DNA of 64,000 nt from Mesorhizobium temperatum. GTDB lineage: Bacteria > Pseudomonadota > Alphaproteobacteria > Rhizobiales > Rhizobiaceae. Below, in pieces: positions 51,338 to 60,923 of the stretch. Where the stretch lies: NCBI RefSeq assembly GCF_002284575.1, contig NZ_NPKJ01000022.1, positions 190,930 through 254,929 of the forward strand. The letters run 5' to 3'. Each line of letters begins with the position of its first letter. Position 1 is the first letter of the stretch. The notes beneath the pieces were generated by a model, which ran no database searches, was not told the DNA's origin, and worked only from the letters and a program-made list of their open reading frames with translations. The position numbers and the translations under genes are program-made.

Positions 51338-52204
51338 CTAGATCTTCAGAATATATTCGGGCTCCACCCGGCCCCTTGCGACATGTGAAAGGGCCAGGAG
51401 ATTGCCGCGCAGTCGCCCTCGCCGGTCGACATAGGGTTCCGGCCAGAGGCTGCGCGCGAGATTGGCGAGCAGATTTTTGCCCATCAATCTAAGTGCGAAC
51501 ATCGATGGAACGGTCCCTTTGCGGACGAGGTAGATCGGATTCGCCACCTGGGAATAGCCGAAGCGAATGCCGTTTACGCGACCGCTCTTGATGCCGAGAT
51601 GAACCCCGCGGATCGACCGCAAACAGACGACCCGCCCTCTGGCTCTCAACTGGCTGGTGAAATCAACGTCTTCCTGCCACCCATAGAGTACAAGCCGTTC
51701 GTCGAAGCGCAGGCCGCCGATGAATGCCGCCCTGATCGACATGTTGCATCCATAGGCGCTGAGTTGGTCCACCCCACGCGTTTCGGTCGTTGGGCCGGCT
51801 TCGCGAAGCGCCTGGATACCCTCGTCCCACGTGAGCCCTGCAGTCGTCGCACCGTCCTTCAGCACGTTTCCAGTCACCACTGCCCAGTCGGACTGCTGCT
51901 TGAACGCCTTCGATACGCCTTCGAGATAGTCGTCCGCAGGAATGAAATCGTCGTCGAAAAAGGTGATTATGTCGAAACGGTCGCCTGCGATATCGAGGGC
52001 GATGTTGCGTTGCGCCGGCAAGCCGGTTTTTCCGAATACGCGCGATACAGGAAACCGGCAAACTATGTTGTTGGGAGTATGATCGGCGTCAGGAGCCGAG
52101 ACTATCACCGCGTCAGGGAGCAGGGTCTGTCGCTCAAGCTGTGCGAGAAGCCGAGCCACATGTTCCCTGCGACCAAACGTTGCGACGATAACAGCCACTT
52201 TCAT
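51338..52204 (-). CDS. Glycosyltransferase family 2
   Basis: A 288-residue GT-A enzyme. VAVIVATFGRREHVARLLAQ opens the fold; ITFFDDDFIPADDYLEGV provides the acidic metal-binding motif; YGWQEDVDFTSQLRARGRVV is the usual ED motif near the acceptor site. No membrane helices. It adds a sugar to the repeat unit. It leads a two-gene minus-strand unit with the ExoF-like export gene. Confidence 0.92.
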   Translation of the reverse strand: MKVAVIVATFGRREHVARLLAQLERQTLLPDAVIVSAPDADHTPNNIVCRFPVSRVFGKTGLPAQRNIALDIAGDRFDIITFFDDDFIPADDYLEGVSKAFKQQSDWAVVTGNVLKDGATTAGLTWDEGIQALREAGPTTETRGVDQLSAYGCNMSIRAAFIGGLRFDERLVLYGWQEDVDFTSQLRARGRVVCLRSIRGVHLGIKSGRVNGIRFGYSQVANPIYLVRKGTVPSMFALRLMGKNLLANLARSLWPEPYVDRRGRLRGNLLALSHVARGRVEPEYILKI

Positions 52205-52512
52205 CGACGATCAACTCTCCTCGCGGGCAATGGATGCAGATACGGCGCGCGACCACTGCTTGCGAAGTGAGCGCGCTATGATCCTAATCCGCCGGTCGCG
52301 CCGATACAGCCTGCGCATAAGGTTAGCGTTGAGGCGTGCTTAGGCCCATCGAAGTAGGAGACGTACCTCGTTGGAGTACATCCGGCCTCGGGAGGGTGCG
52401 GCGCTTAACCCGATAGGCAGCTTGTTTGGACGGGACGGACGACACACAGTCGCTGAGCATCCGGGCAACAAGAATTCCGGAAAAAGGTGCCAACATTCCG
52501 TGAGGGCAAAGC
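52205..52512. other. Divergent promoter region
   Basis: 308 bases between divergently transcribed glycosyltransferase genes. No gene or clear motif was recognised. Confidence 0.4.
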
Positions 52513-53826
52513 ATGCGCCATGTGCGACAGCCGAAAGCAACCACCATGGTGGGCCGTGATGCCAAACATTTGCGATCCATCAGCAAGACGCCATTTGCCG
52601 CGATAGACCGCAACGCCCGCATCGCCGTCGTGCATGATTGGTGCCCCAACTTTCGGGGAGGGGAGCAGGTCCTTGCTCGGATCTGCAAGACTTTTCCGAG
52701 AGCCGAGGTCTTCACCCTCTTTGATTTTCTCCCGAAGGAAATCAAGGAAGAGTATTTTCCAGGCGTAATTTTCCACGTTTCCGGCATGAATCGACTTCCG
52801 TTCGTGGAAAAGTACTACAGGTCACTTTTCTTTCTGTGTCCGTTTATGATCGAACAATTTGATGTCACAGGTTATGACGCGGTAATTTCCTCTTCGGCCG
52901 CATTCTCTCGAGGCGTTCTGACTCGCCCAGACCAACTACACCTGTGCTATGTGCACAGTCCGGTGCGGTATGCGTGGGACGAACAATTCTCCTATTTGCA
53001 GCAAGCCGGCTTGGGATTTGGACCAAAAGGTCTTGCCTTTCGTTACATGCTTCACAGGCTGCGGACCTGGGACACCCGAACGGCACATGGTCCTGACCTG
53101 ATGCTGGCAAACTCGAATTATGTCCGCTCTCGAATCGAACGGATTTACGGCCGCGACGCGCGGGTAGTCCATCCGCCCGTCGCCATCGAGGATCTTAAAC
53201 TCGTGGTCAACAAGGATGACTACTACGTCACGGCCGCGTTCCACGCCCCGTATAAGCGTACGGATCTGATAATCGAGGCGTTCAGCAAAACGCCGTCGCG
53301 TCGCCTGGTTGTTGTAGGCGACGAAGTACAATCCAAGCATCTGCGATCGCTTGCCGGCTCCAACATAGTCTTCACCGGTTATCTGCCGCGGCATGAATAC
53401 ATCGAAAGAATCGCCAATGCTCGTGCGATGGTGTTCGCTGGATGCGAGGATTTCGGGATAACGCTTGCCGAGGCCCAGGCGTGCGGCACGCCATTGATCG
53501 CCTTCGGCCGCGGAGGTGCGCGCGACATTGTCCGGCCGCTTGGCGAGAGCGCCCATCCGACAGGTGTGCTCTTCGACCGTCAGGCCGTCGATTCCGTAGC
53601 TGGGGCCATTGATCTATTCGAGAAAAATGCGCTGTCCATTACGCCGCACGCCTGTCGCATGAACGCGACCCGGTTCTCCGAGGAAAGATTCGACCTGGCG
53701 ATTCTCGACGCCCTCGGCCTGGCCCAGTCTGTCCAACTCGCTCGCGCAACCGAGTACAATGAACTCTTCGGAGCCGAGAGTTCGCGCGATATAACCGGTT
53801 CACTTATCGAGCCAATTCTACAATGA
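52513..53826 (+). CDS. Glycosyltransferase family 4 (WbaZ-like)
   Basis: A 437-residue GT-B enzyme. N-terminal domain: IAVVHDWCPNFRGGEQVLAR and YDAVISSSAAFSRGVLTRPD; LCYVHSPVRYAWDEQF is typical of WbaZ-like mannosyltransferases. C-terminal donor domain: APYKRTDLIIEAFSKTPSRR, IVFTGYLPRHEYIERIANAR and the EX7E-like GCEDFGITLAEAQACGTP. Start 52513 adds about 35 residues before the conserved fold; ATG 52546 is an alternative. It overlaps the next gene by ATGA. Confidence 0.92.
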   Translation: MRHVRQPKATTMVGRDAKHLRSISKTPFAAIDRNARIAVVHDWCPNFRGGEQVLARICKTFPRAEVFTLFDFLPKEIKEEYFPGVIFHVSGMNRLPFVEKYYRSLFFLCPFMIEQFDVTGYDAVISSSAAFSRGVLTRPDQLHLCYVHSPVRYAWDEQFSYLQQAGLGFGPKGLAFRYMLHRLRTWDTRTAHGPDLMLANSNYVRSRIERIYGRDARVVHPPVAIEDLKLVVNKDDYYVTAAFHAPYKRTDLIIEAFSKTPSRRLVVVGDEVQSKHLRSLAGSNIVFTGYLPRHEYIERIANARAMVFAGCEDFGITLAEAQACGTPLIAFGRGGARDIVRPLGESAHPTGVLFDRQAVDSVAGAIDLFEKNALSITPHACRMNATRFSEERFDLAILDALGLAQSVQLARATEYNELFGAESSRDITGSLIEPILQ

Positions 53827-55043
53827 ATTCATTTGACCTTCACATGGCAAGCAACAGAAAAACGCTTCGACCGGCCGCGTGCCCATGCTGCTCGGCGCCA
53901 GTCAGCCGGTCAATCTACCGGGTCGAATCCATCCCGGTGCATAGTTGCGTCCTGCTGAACTCGGCCCGAGAAGCGCACGCCTTTCCCCGCCGCGACCTTG
54001 ACCTCGCATTTTGCGAGGCATGCGGATTCATATTCAACAGGGCCTTTGACGAAACGATCATGGGTTACTCGACCAATTTCGAGGAATCCCAGCATTTTTC
54101 CAGCACCTTCAACAATTTCGCGAGGGGACTTGCACGCGAGATCGCACAAAAATGCGCGATAGCCGGCAAGCACGTGTTGGAGATCGGCTGCGGCAAGGGT
54201 GAATTTCTCCGCGAACTTTGCATATCGGGCGGCGCCACCGGGCTCGGCATCGATCCAGCTTATCGAGCCGACAAGGGCCGCAATGACGAGTACGGCGACG
54301 TCAAGATCATCGTCGATTTTTTCGGACCGGACTACCAGCATCTCCAGGCGGATACGGTCCTCTGTCGCCACACGCTCGAACACGTAAGCTCGGTTTCGAG
54401 TTTCGTGCGACTGATCCGCAAGATGATCGGCAAAAGGACCCAGGATTGGGCCGTCTTCGAAACGCCTGATGCAAAACGTGTGCTCGTCGAGAGCGCGTTC
54501 TGGGACATTTACTACGAGCATTGCTCCTATTTCAGTCCTGGCGCGCACGCGCGCCTGTTTCGCCAGGAAGGTTTCGACGTTACCGATCTGGAGCTCGTCT
54601 ATGACAACCAGTACATCGTTCAGTATGCCCGGCCGTCGGCAGGCCGGACGACACCGAGACTACCGCTCGAGCACGATCTGGAAGTGATGCACCGTTTGGC
54701 GGAAACCTTTCCCGCCCGCGTGCGAGCCGTTCAGAATTCCTGGCAGGAGCGCATTCGCGCCGCGCACGCCGCCGGCCGGCGGGTCGTCCTGTGGGGCGGC
54801 GGCTCCAAGGCAGTGTCGTTCCTGACGACCTTGCAGCTTGGAGACGAAGTCTGGGCAGCAGTCGACATCAACCCTTACAAGCAAGGCAAGTTTACGCCCG
54901 GAACCGGTCACCCGGTCATTGCGCCTAGCGACCTGTTGGACACTCCGCCAGACCTGGTCATCGTCATGAATCCGATATACCTGAATGAAGTGGCGCAATC
55001 CTTGAAAGCGCTGGACCTGCGACCCGAAATCGTCGCGGTCTGA
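53823..55043 (+). CDS. Sugar C-methyltransferase-like SAM enzyme
   Basis: A 406-residue protein in three parts: an N-terminal zinc-binding type segment (CPCC, then FCEACGFIF), a class I SAM domain (HVLEIGCGKGEFLREL, about 115-130; CRHTLEHVSS), and a C-terminal domain with RVVLWGGGSKAVSFLTTLQL and DINPYKQGKFTPGTG, as in NDP-sugar C-methyltransferases. It overlaps the glycosyltransferase stop (ATGA). It has the same length and architecture as the gene at 58434-59654, so the two are paralogues. The exact sugar is unknown. Confidence 0.88.
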   Translation: MNSFDLHMASNRKTLRPAACPCCSAPVSRSIYRVESIPVHSCVLLNSAREAHAFPRRDLDLAFCEACGFIFNRAFDETIMGYSTNFEESQHFSSTFNNFARGLAREIAQKCAIAGKHVLEIGCGKGEFLRELCISGGATGLGIDPAYRADKGRNDEYGDVKIIVDFFGPDYQHLQADTVLCRHTLEHVSSVSSFVRLIRKMIGKRTQDWAVFETPDAKRVLVESAFWDIYYEHCSYFSPGAHARLFRQEGFDVTDLELVYDNQYIVQYARPSAGRTTPRLPLEHDLEVMHRLAETFPARVRAVQNSWQERIRAAHAAGRRVVLWGGGSKAVSFLTTLQLGDEVWAAVDINPYKQGKFTPGTGHPVIAPSDLLDTPPDLVIVMNPIYLNEVAQSLKALDLRPEIVAV

Positions 55044-55073
55044 TCGCACTTTCGTTAAAGAAGAATCCGGAAA

Positions 55074-56033
55074 ATGGAACATTCCAAGTCGCCGCAAGTG
55101 TCCCTTGGTATGCCGGTTTACAACGGCGAGAATTTCGTCGCCGAGGCGATCCAGTCGATCCTTGAGCAGGACTTCGATGATTTCGAACTTGTCATCACCG
55201 ACAATGCTTCGACAGATAGAACAGCCGATATATGTCTGGAATACGCGCAGCGGGACAAGCGCGTCCGCTATGTCCGAAACGCACGCAATTTAGGGGCCGC
55301 GGCCAATTTCAATCGAGCTTTCGAATTGAGCTCGGGCGCATATTTCAAGTGGTGCGCACACGATGACGTCTTGGGCAGCGGTTTCCTGATGGACTGCGTG
55401 CGTGCGCTCGACAACGATGCCCGCCATGTCATTGCCTATCCGCGCTTGTTGGGTATCGACGGGACCGGGCAGCTGACTTCCTATGTCGAAAGGGTGCTGC
55501 CGGACATGCAAGGATCGTCGCCCGCGTCCCGCTTCCGGTTGATGGTTGCTGCGCACGGATGGGATGCGGCGATGTTCGGCCTTTGGCGTCGGGAGTCGTT
55601 AGCTAAAACGACACTGCACGAACCCTACTACGGCTCCGACTGTGCGCTTCTGGCCGAGATGGCTCTTCTCGGGACGTTTGTTCACGCCCCCAACGCGATA
55701 CTATACAGCCGCGACCATCCGACGCGCTCGGTGCGGTTGCCGAGCTCCGAACGATTGGCTTGGCAAAATCCTGGCGGCTCTAATGCGAATGCGTTTGAAT
55801 TGTCGAGGCGGCTAAAACACCTCGTCGCGATTGCATATCGGCACAGGCGCACAGCACCGCTGGGTATGACACTGTTTCATCTGGTTGCATGGATCTTGGA
55901 TCCGCTGCTCATCGCGAGATTTTGCCTGGAACTTGTGGGCGTTGTTTCTCCGAAGCTTCGTACCAAGCTCCGCGGCGCTGGGCTGGGAGCGCTGAAACGC
56001 ATTCATGCCGCCTCAAACCGATCTCCTGGCTAG
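55074..56033 (+). CDS. Glycosyltransferase family 2
   Basis: A 319-residue GT-A enzyme: VSLGMPVYNGENFVAEAIQS, then LVITDNASTDRTADI, NLGAAANFNRAFELSSG and the acidic motif WCAHDDVLGSGFLMDCV. A C-terminal hydrophobic/amphipathic region (about 255-290) may touch the membrane. It is part of the plus-strand unit 52513-57129. Confidence 0.92.
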   Translation: MEHSKSPQVSLGMPVYNGENFVAEAIQSILEQDFDDFELVITDNASTDRTADICLEYAQRDKRVRYVRNARNLGAAANFNRAFELSSGAYFKWCAHDDVLGSGFLMDCVRALDNDARHVIAYPRLLGIDGTGQLTSYVERVLPDMQGSSPASRFRLMVAAHGWDAAMFGLWRRESLAKTTLHEPYYGSDCALLAEMALLGTFVHAPNAILYSRDHPTRSVRLPSSERLAWQNPGGSNANAFELSRRLKHLVAIAYRHRRTAPLGMTLFHLVAWILDPLLIARFCLELVGVVSPKLRTKLRGAGLGALKRIHAASNRSPG

Positions 56034-56073
56034 AAACGAGTGATCCGGTGCGACGCCCGCCGGGAGGCTTTGA

Positions 56074-57129
56074 ATGAACCTTCGCCAAGTCACGCCCGCG
56101 GCCGCAGCAGTGTCAGCCTTCCGAAAATTGCCGGAGGGCTCGGGCAAGAGAAATCTGGTGATCGTCCGGGCCGGGCGTAGCTCTTTGCATGCCGGCTGGA
56201 CTGAGGGGACGGGCGAAGCCGACTTCGATCTTCTCGTCGTCGCCTACGAGCCTGGCGTCTCCCATGGACAGAACGATTTCAGCGTATTTCTGCCGGGGCG
56301 CAAGATCGCAGGGTATCATGCCTTGTTTCAATGCTACCCTGAAATTGTGACGCGGTATGATCTCATTGCATTGATCGACGATGACATCGAGGCGACAAAG
56401 CTGGACCTGAATCGTCTGTTCGCCATCGGCCGCCAATATAAATTAGATCTGTTTCAGCCAGCGCTGTCTTGGGACAGCTATTTCTCCTACGCAGCGACAC
56501 TTGTCAGCGGCAAGCGATACGTGTTGCGATATACCAACACGGTCGAGATGATGTGTCCGGTGTTCAGCGCCAGGTGCCTGCAAACGGCGTTGAAATTATT
56601 CGGGCTTGGCTACGAGACGGGAATAGACCTTCTTTGGACCCGCCTGACTGACATGCCTTGGTTGCGTTACGCCATAGTTGACGACGTCGTTGTAAGACAC
56701 ACGCGGCCGGTCGGGACAACAAAGTCGCTTCAAGGGTTCGCTGCCAACGAGCGTTACGACGTGCAGGTTGATGCTGTGCTGAAGAGGTTCGGCGCTGCGT
56801 TTCGCGGGTTCGTAACCTATGCAGCGGTCGACCAGCGCGGGCAGTTCGTCCGGTCTCGCTTTCTGATCGGGCTCAACTCCCTGTTGCTTTGGCGGGCGCT
56901 GTCCAAGACGCCACTTAAATGGGCGCAGTTTATGCGCCGCTCGACCGACTATACGCGACACTGCTGGCTGAGGCCGGTCAACCTGCAACGGATCGACGTC
57001 GATGGAGTGGTAAAGTCAGGCCGTCAGCCGCAAAGGGTGGGTCGCCGTATGCCACCGCCTGGATCTACCGAGCGTCCGTCCACCCGCTCATCCGGAAAAT
57101 CGCAAGGTACTGATTTCACGTCATATTAG
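56074..57129 (+). CDS. Probable glycosyltransferase (DUF707-like)
   Basis: A 351-residue soluble protein. VIVRAGRSSLHAGWTEGTGE, then DFDLLVVAYEP and YDLIALIDDDIEATKLDLNR place a DDD metal-type motif as in GT-A enzymes. QPALSWDSYFSYAATL and VVDD-like segments resemble the DUF707 group. The C-terminal ~50 residues are Pro/Arg/Ser-rich and may be disordered. It overlaps the convergent acyltransferase gene by 14 bases. A sugar-transfer role is inferred from context and motif. Confidence 0.72.
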   Translation: MNLRQVTPAAAAVSAFRKLPEGSGKRNLVIVRAGRSSLHAGWTEGTGEADFDLLVVAYEPGVSHGQNDFSVFLPGRKIAGYHALFQCYPEIVTRYDLIALIDDDIEATKLDLNRLFAIGRQYKLDLFQPALSWDSYFSYAATLVSGKRYVLRYTNTVEMMCPVFSARCLQTALKLFGLGYETGIDLLWTRLTDMPWLRYAIVDDVVVRHTRPVGTTKSLQGFAANERYDVQVDAVLKRFGAAFRGFVTYAAVDQRGQFVRSRFLIGLNSLLLWRALSKTPLKWAQFMRRSTDYTRHCWLRPVNLQRIDVDGVVKSGRQPQRVGRRMPPPGSTERPSTRSSGKSQGTDFTSY

Positions 57130-58288
57130 ATTGTGAGTCAGACTCTAAGGCATCTGGCCTTTGGACTTTCCGGGTAGTCCCCATCACAGTTTCCTCGGTA
57201 ATGGCGCGCGGCTGCATGGGAGGCGGTGCCACAAACAGCCTGGCGAGGCGTTGGTAGATGCCGAGGTCACCAGCGAAAGGACGCTCAAGCAGATGATAGG
57301 TTGCGAAACCCACGGCAACCGCCGCCGCCATGGTGGCGGGCGCGAGCAGGGCGCGAGCAGCGTCGTTCAACTCCAACCGATTGGCAAGGGCGATGACCGC
57401 CGCGATAAAGAAATAGTGTGACAGATATATCGAATAACTTGCGTCACCCGCACGTTGCATCAGTGGAGAGCCGATCCTTGTCCCAGATTGTTCCAGCCCG
57501 ACTACTCCCGCCACGATCAAGCCGGATGCGATGCCGAACCTCAGGAAGGTATCGGTCGCTGGCGAGACGGGGAGGTCGCCGAAACCGATGACTTCCCCTC
57601 CAAAAGCGAGCCAAGAGACCCCGGCGGCGAGGCATACCCACCACCTCATGGGATTTCTGGCGATGCGCGCCGAATCGTGGAAGTAGCTCGCCGCCAGCAC
57701 TCCCAATACGAAATCCATCAGGATTGGCCGCGTATAGAAAAAAGCCGCGACCCCATAATCGGAAAGGCCTCCAATGCTGTTTCCGATACCGGCAAGAGAG
57801 ACGATAACAGCGGTGATCGCCATGAGCCTGGCGCGTTTGGGCAACAACAACGCGACTGCAAAAATGCTGTAAAAGAACATTTCGTAGTTCAAAGTCCAAC
57901 CAAGATAGTAAATTGGGTAAAGGCTATCTGGCGTTTTCTCAAATGGAATAAAAATTAGAGATTTTGCGATTTGAGAAAGTTCTATTTGAGTGCTCTTTAA
58001 AACATCAGGCATGATCGCACTCAAAATCACCACAAGCATTGTGAAAAACGCATACAGAGGGGCCACCCTAAGGATACGCTTCCTGTAGAATTGAATGGGC
58101 CGTATGTTTTTATTTTGTGTCGTGCGGACCATGATGAATCCACTGATGACGAAAAATAGGTCCACCCCTCCGTATCCAAAACTCCTGAGCCAATGCGGAA
58201 GGACGTCGGTCACGATCAGTTCCTGGGTATGAACCCAGACCACCAACGTCGCGGCGATCGCCCGCATGACCTGAACATTGAAAACCAT
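57116..58288 (-). CDS. Acyltransferase 3-family membrane protein (second copy)
   Basis: A 390-residue polytopic protein: VMRAIAATLVVWVHTQELIV (family His), GGVDLFFVISGFIMVRTTQN, FYRKRILRVAPLYAFFTMLV and LGWTLNYEMFFYSIFAVALL. It ends with a polar tail. It probably O-acylates the polysaccharide or lipopolysaccharide. It is related to the acyltransferase at 39676-40887 in family only, as the sequences are clearly different. Confidence 0.92.
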   Translation of the reverse strand: MVFNVQVMRAIAATLVVWVHTQELIVTDVLPHWLRSFGYGGVDLFFVISGFIMVRTTQNKNIRPIQFYRKRILRVAPLYAFFTMLVVILSAIMPDVLKSTQIELSQIAKSLIFIPFEKTPDSLYPIYYLGWTLNYEMFFYSIFAVALLLPKRARLMAITAVIVSLAGIGNSIGGLSDYGVAAFFYTRPILMDFVLGVLAASYFHDSARIARNPMRWWVCLAAGVSWLAFGGEVIGFGDLPVSPATDTFLRFGIASGLIVAGVVGLEQSGTRIGSPLMQRAGDASYSIYLSHYFFIAAVIALANRLELNDAARALLAPATMAAAVAVGFATYHLLERPFAGDLGIYQRLARLFVAPPPMQPRAITEETVMGTTRKVQRPDALESDSQSNMT

Positions 58289-58433
58289 ACCGGAAGGAGT
58301 CCCGACTTCAACGTGGGCTTGGGCTTTCCATTTTCCTCTCGTCGCTGCCTACAAGGCGGGCGCTCCAGTCAACCTAGACCGGATTGACATCGGTGGGATC
58401 ACAGACGCAAAGCGCAAGCCGCAGATCGCCGAA

Positions 58434-59654
58434 TTATGCCACAATGATCTCCGCTGAGAGACCGAGCTTGCATGCGGCCTGGGCCACTTCGTCTCGATAG
58501 AGCGGGTTCATCACGATGATTGACCGCAAGGGTCGGCCGCGCAGGCTCTCCGGCCCAACCACTGCTGTGCCTGTGCCTGGAGCAAAGCGCCCTTGCTTGT
58601 GCGGGTTGACGTCGACCAGAGCGCTTATCCGCGCCCCCTCGGGAACGACGTTGACGAAAGTGATACCCTTTGATCCCGCACCCCAGACAACGGTCTGCTC
58701 CGGGTCCCGTGTTGCAAGGTAGTTGCGCCACCAGGCGACCTTGTCGCGATAGGTCTGGTCGAAGCGGCGGACCAACTCATCAATCTTTCCAGGCCTGGAA
58801 GAATCGGCCGTCATCCCGGTTTCGACAGGCTTTGCTTCGATGAAGAGGTACTGGTCACCGAACGACGCGCCCTGGTACAGCACCTCGAAGCCTGCTGTCT
58901 GCATTGCTGCCCGCAGCGAGTGAGGCGTAAAATAGGAAACGTGCTCGTAGATCAGATCCCAAATTCCCATGTCGCGCAATGTATAGAGGGCATTAGGCAC
59001 CTCGATGTAAAATACGGTGCTCGGCTCAACGCCTGGATGGGAGCGAAGCCCCTGCAGGAAGGCGATCGGGCTGGCTATGTGCTCCAGGACGTGACGGCAG
59101 GAGACGAAGTCAGGCTTGACGTCCGGATAGGCATCGCTGAACCAGTCATTGATGAACTCGACGCCGGCGACGTCGTCGCCCCGATTGTCTTCGAAGCTCC
59201 TGTCGAAACCAATGCCTCTGGCGCCGCTGGTTGAGCAAAGCCGTTTGAGGAAATCACCCTTGCCGCAACCGATATCGACGACCAATTTTCCGTCAAGTGC
59301 GTAAGCAGTGGACAGGCGACCCGCGAGATCCTCGACAAAGGCCACGAAGCGCGGCGAGAAATGCAGGGAGTTCTCGTAATTCTGCGTATAGCCGATCCGA
59401 CCATCTTCGAACGCCGCGTTGAAGAAATGTTCACAATTGCGGCAAAACGCGAGAACGAATTGGCCAGTCGGTGCAGCAACGGCCGAGTTTGCGTCAGGGT
59501 GCAGGGAATTGCACGAAAATGGAATGGTGTCGAATGATACCGAGTGCAGCAGATTCCTCTGCCGACAGACAGGACAATCGCCGCGAAGACGCATCGAATT
59601 CGTCGCCGGTTCATGCGCCTCGGCGCAGGCAGCGCTTTGGACTTGCACGGTCAC
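58434..59654 (-). CDS. Sugar C-methyltransferase-like SAM enzyme (paralogue)
   Basis: A 406-residue protein with the same plan as the gene at 53823: zinc-type segment (CPVCRQRN; FCRNCEHFFN), SAM motif LVVDIGCGKGDFLKRL with CRHVLEHIAS, and C-terminal VVWGAGSKGITFVNVV plus DVNPHKQGRFAPGTG. It overlaps the upstream methyltransferase stop by ATGA, so it is part of the rfbF operon. It may methylate a CDP-activated keto-sugar or act on a related carbon. Confidence 0.88.
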   Translation of the reverse strand: MTVQVQSAACAEAHEPATNSMRLRGDCPVCRQRNLLHSVSFDTIPFSCNSLHPDANSAVAAPTGQFVLAFCRNCEHFFNAAFEDGRIGYTQNYENSLHFSPRFVAFVEDLAGRLSTAYALDGKLVVDIGCGKGDFLKRLCSTSGARGIGFDRSFEDNRGDDVAGVEFINDWFSDAYPDVKPDFVSCRHVLEHIASPIAFLQGLRSHPGVEPSTVFYIEVPNALYTLRDMGIWDLIYEHVSYFTPHSLRAAMQTAGFEVLYQGASFGDQYLFIEAKPVETGMTADSSRPGKIDELVRRFDQTYRDKVAWWRNYLATRDPEQTVVWGAGSKGITFVNVVPEGARISALVDVNPHKQGRFAPGTGTAVVGPESLRGRPLRSIIVMNPLYRDEVAQAACKLGLSAEIIVA

Positions 59655-60904
59655 ACGATCCGCGGGTTCGGCACGGGAACGATGAATTTTCCGCCCCTGG
59701 CTCGATATTCAGCCTGTTGTTCCATGATTTCATCGAGGAAATTCCAGGCAAGCACGAGAACGTAGTCAGGTTGGGCCTCCAAGAGAGCTTCCGTAGAACG
59801 GATCGGAATTTTCTGACCGGGCATGTGCTTGCCCTGTTTGTGAATGTTGCGATCTACGACGAAGTCGATCAGATCGCGTCCGATGCCAACCGTATTGATC
59901 AAGGTGGCGCCTTTGGCCGCCGCCCCATAGGCGGCGATTGAGGCGCCGCTGGCTTTCAGCCGGTGTAGCAATGTGGAGAGCTCGACTTTCAATTTGTCGA
60001 CCGTCGCGGAAAAATCGAGATAGTAATCGATCGCGTCGATCCCTCGTGCTCTTTCATGAGCGATCTGGTTGGTGACGCTCGCTCCGACATGTTCCCGCAT
60101 TTCGACATACAGGCGAAGTGAACCGCCATGAATCGACAAGTGTTTTACCTCGTTGAGATAAAGGCCATGGCGTCGAAACAGCTTGTCCAATGCCGTCACT
60201 GAAAAATAGCAGAGGTGCTCGTGGTAGATCGTGTCGAATTCGCAATGGTCGATCATTGGTTCGACATATGGCGCCTCGATCACCGCAACGCCGTCGTCCT
60301 TGAGCAACCGCGCAATGCCTGCAACAAAACCATTGGTGTCGGCCACGTGGGCGAGAACGTTGTTTGCGTGAATGACGTCGGCCCGCATCTCCTGTTGGCG
60401 AAGCTTCTCCGCCAGTTCACGGGAAAAAAAGGCCAGGCGTGTCGGCACGCCTATTTTCTCCGCAGCGGCGGCAGGTCCTTCGGCGGGGTCGATGCCGAGT
60501 ACTGGTATCCCCGCCTCGACATAGTTCTTCAGGAGATAGCCGTCGTTACTCGCCAACTCGACCACAAAGCTGTTGGCATCCAAGTTACGACGCTCGATCA
60601 AGTCACGCGCATTGTCTCGGGAATGCCTCAGCAGCGCTTGAGAGAATGAGGAGTAATAGGGGTAAGCATCGGCAAACAGAATTCTCGGGTTAACCGTCTC
60701 CGTGATCTGTACCAAACTGCAATCACAACAGAAGGCGACGTTGAGTGGGAAGGCCGGCTCTTCCTGGTCATCGTCGACGCTCACGGGAAGCCGATCGGCA
60801 AGTGGCGTCGTGCCGAGCTTCAGGAACGTGTCGATGTGACTCCCGCCGCAGGAGCGGCAAACCTGCTCGGTTACAGATGCTGCACCAGCAATCATCATGG
60901 CCAT
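59651..60904 (-). CDS. NDP-hexose C-methyltransferase-like SAM enzyme
   Basis: A 417-residue protein: zinc-binding N-terminus (VCRSCGGSH; FCCDCSLVQI), SAM domain with VVELASNDGYLLKNYVEAGI and VIHANNVLAHVADTNGFV, catalytic-type DTIYHEHLCYFSVTALDKL, and a C-terminal C-methyltransferase domain (IAAYGAAAKGATLINTVGIG; DRNIHKQGKHMPGQ). This is the TylC3-type layout for C-3 methylation of NDP-4-keto-6-deoxyhexoses. It follows the epimerase by 19 bases. Confidence 0.9.
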   Translation of the reverse strand: MAMMIAGAASVTEQVCRSCGGSHIDTFLKLGTTPLADRLPVSVDDDQEEPAFPLNVAFCCDCSLVQITETVNPRILFADAYPYYSSFSQALLRHSRDNARDLIERRNLDANSFVVELASNDGYLLKNYVEAGIPVLGIDPAEGPAAAAEKIGVPTRLAFFSRELAEKLRQQEMRADVIHANNVLAHVADTNGFVAGIARLLKDDGVAVIEAPYVEPMIDHCEFDTIYHEHLCYFSVTALDKLFRRHGLYLNEVKHLSIHGGSLRLYVEMREHVGASVTNQIAHERARGIDAIDYYLDFSATVDKLKVELSTLLHRLKASGASIAAYGAAAKGATLINTVGIGRDLIDFVVDRNIHKQGKHMPGQKIPIRSTEALLEAQPDYVLVLAWNFLDEIMEQQAEYRARGGKFIVPVPNPRIV

Positions 60905-60923
60905 GGCTCCCGGCTGTGTTTGC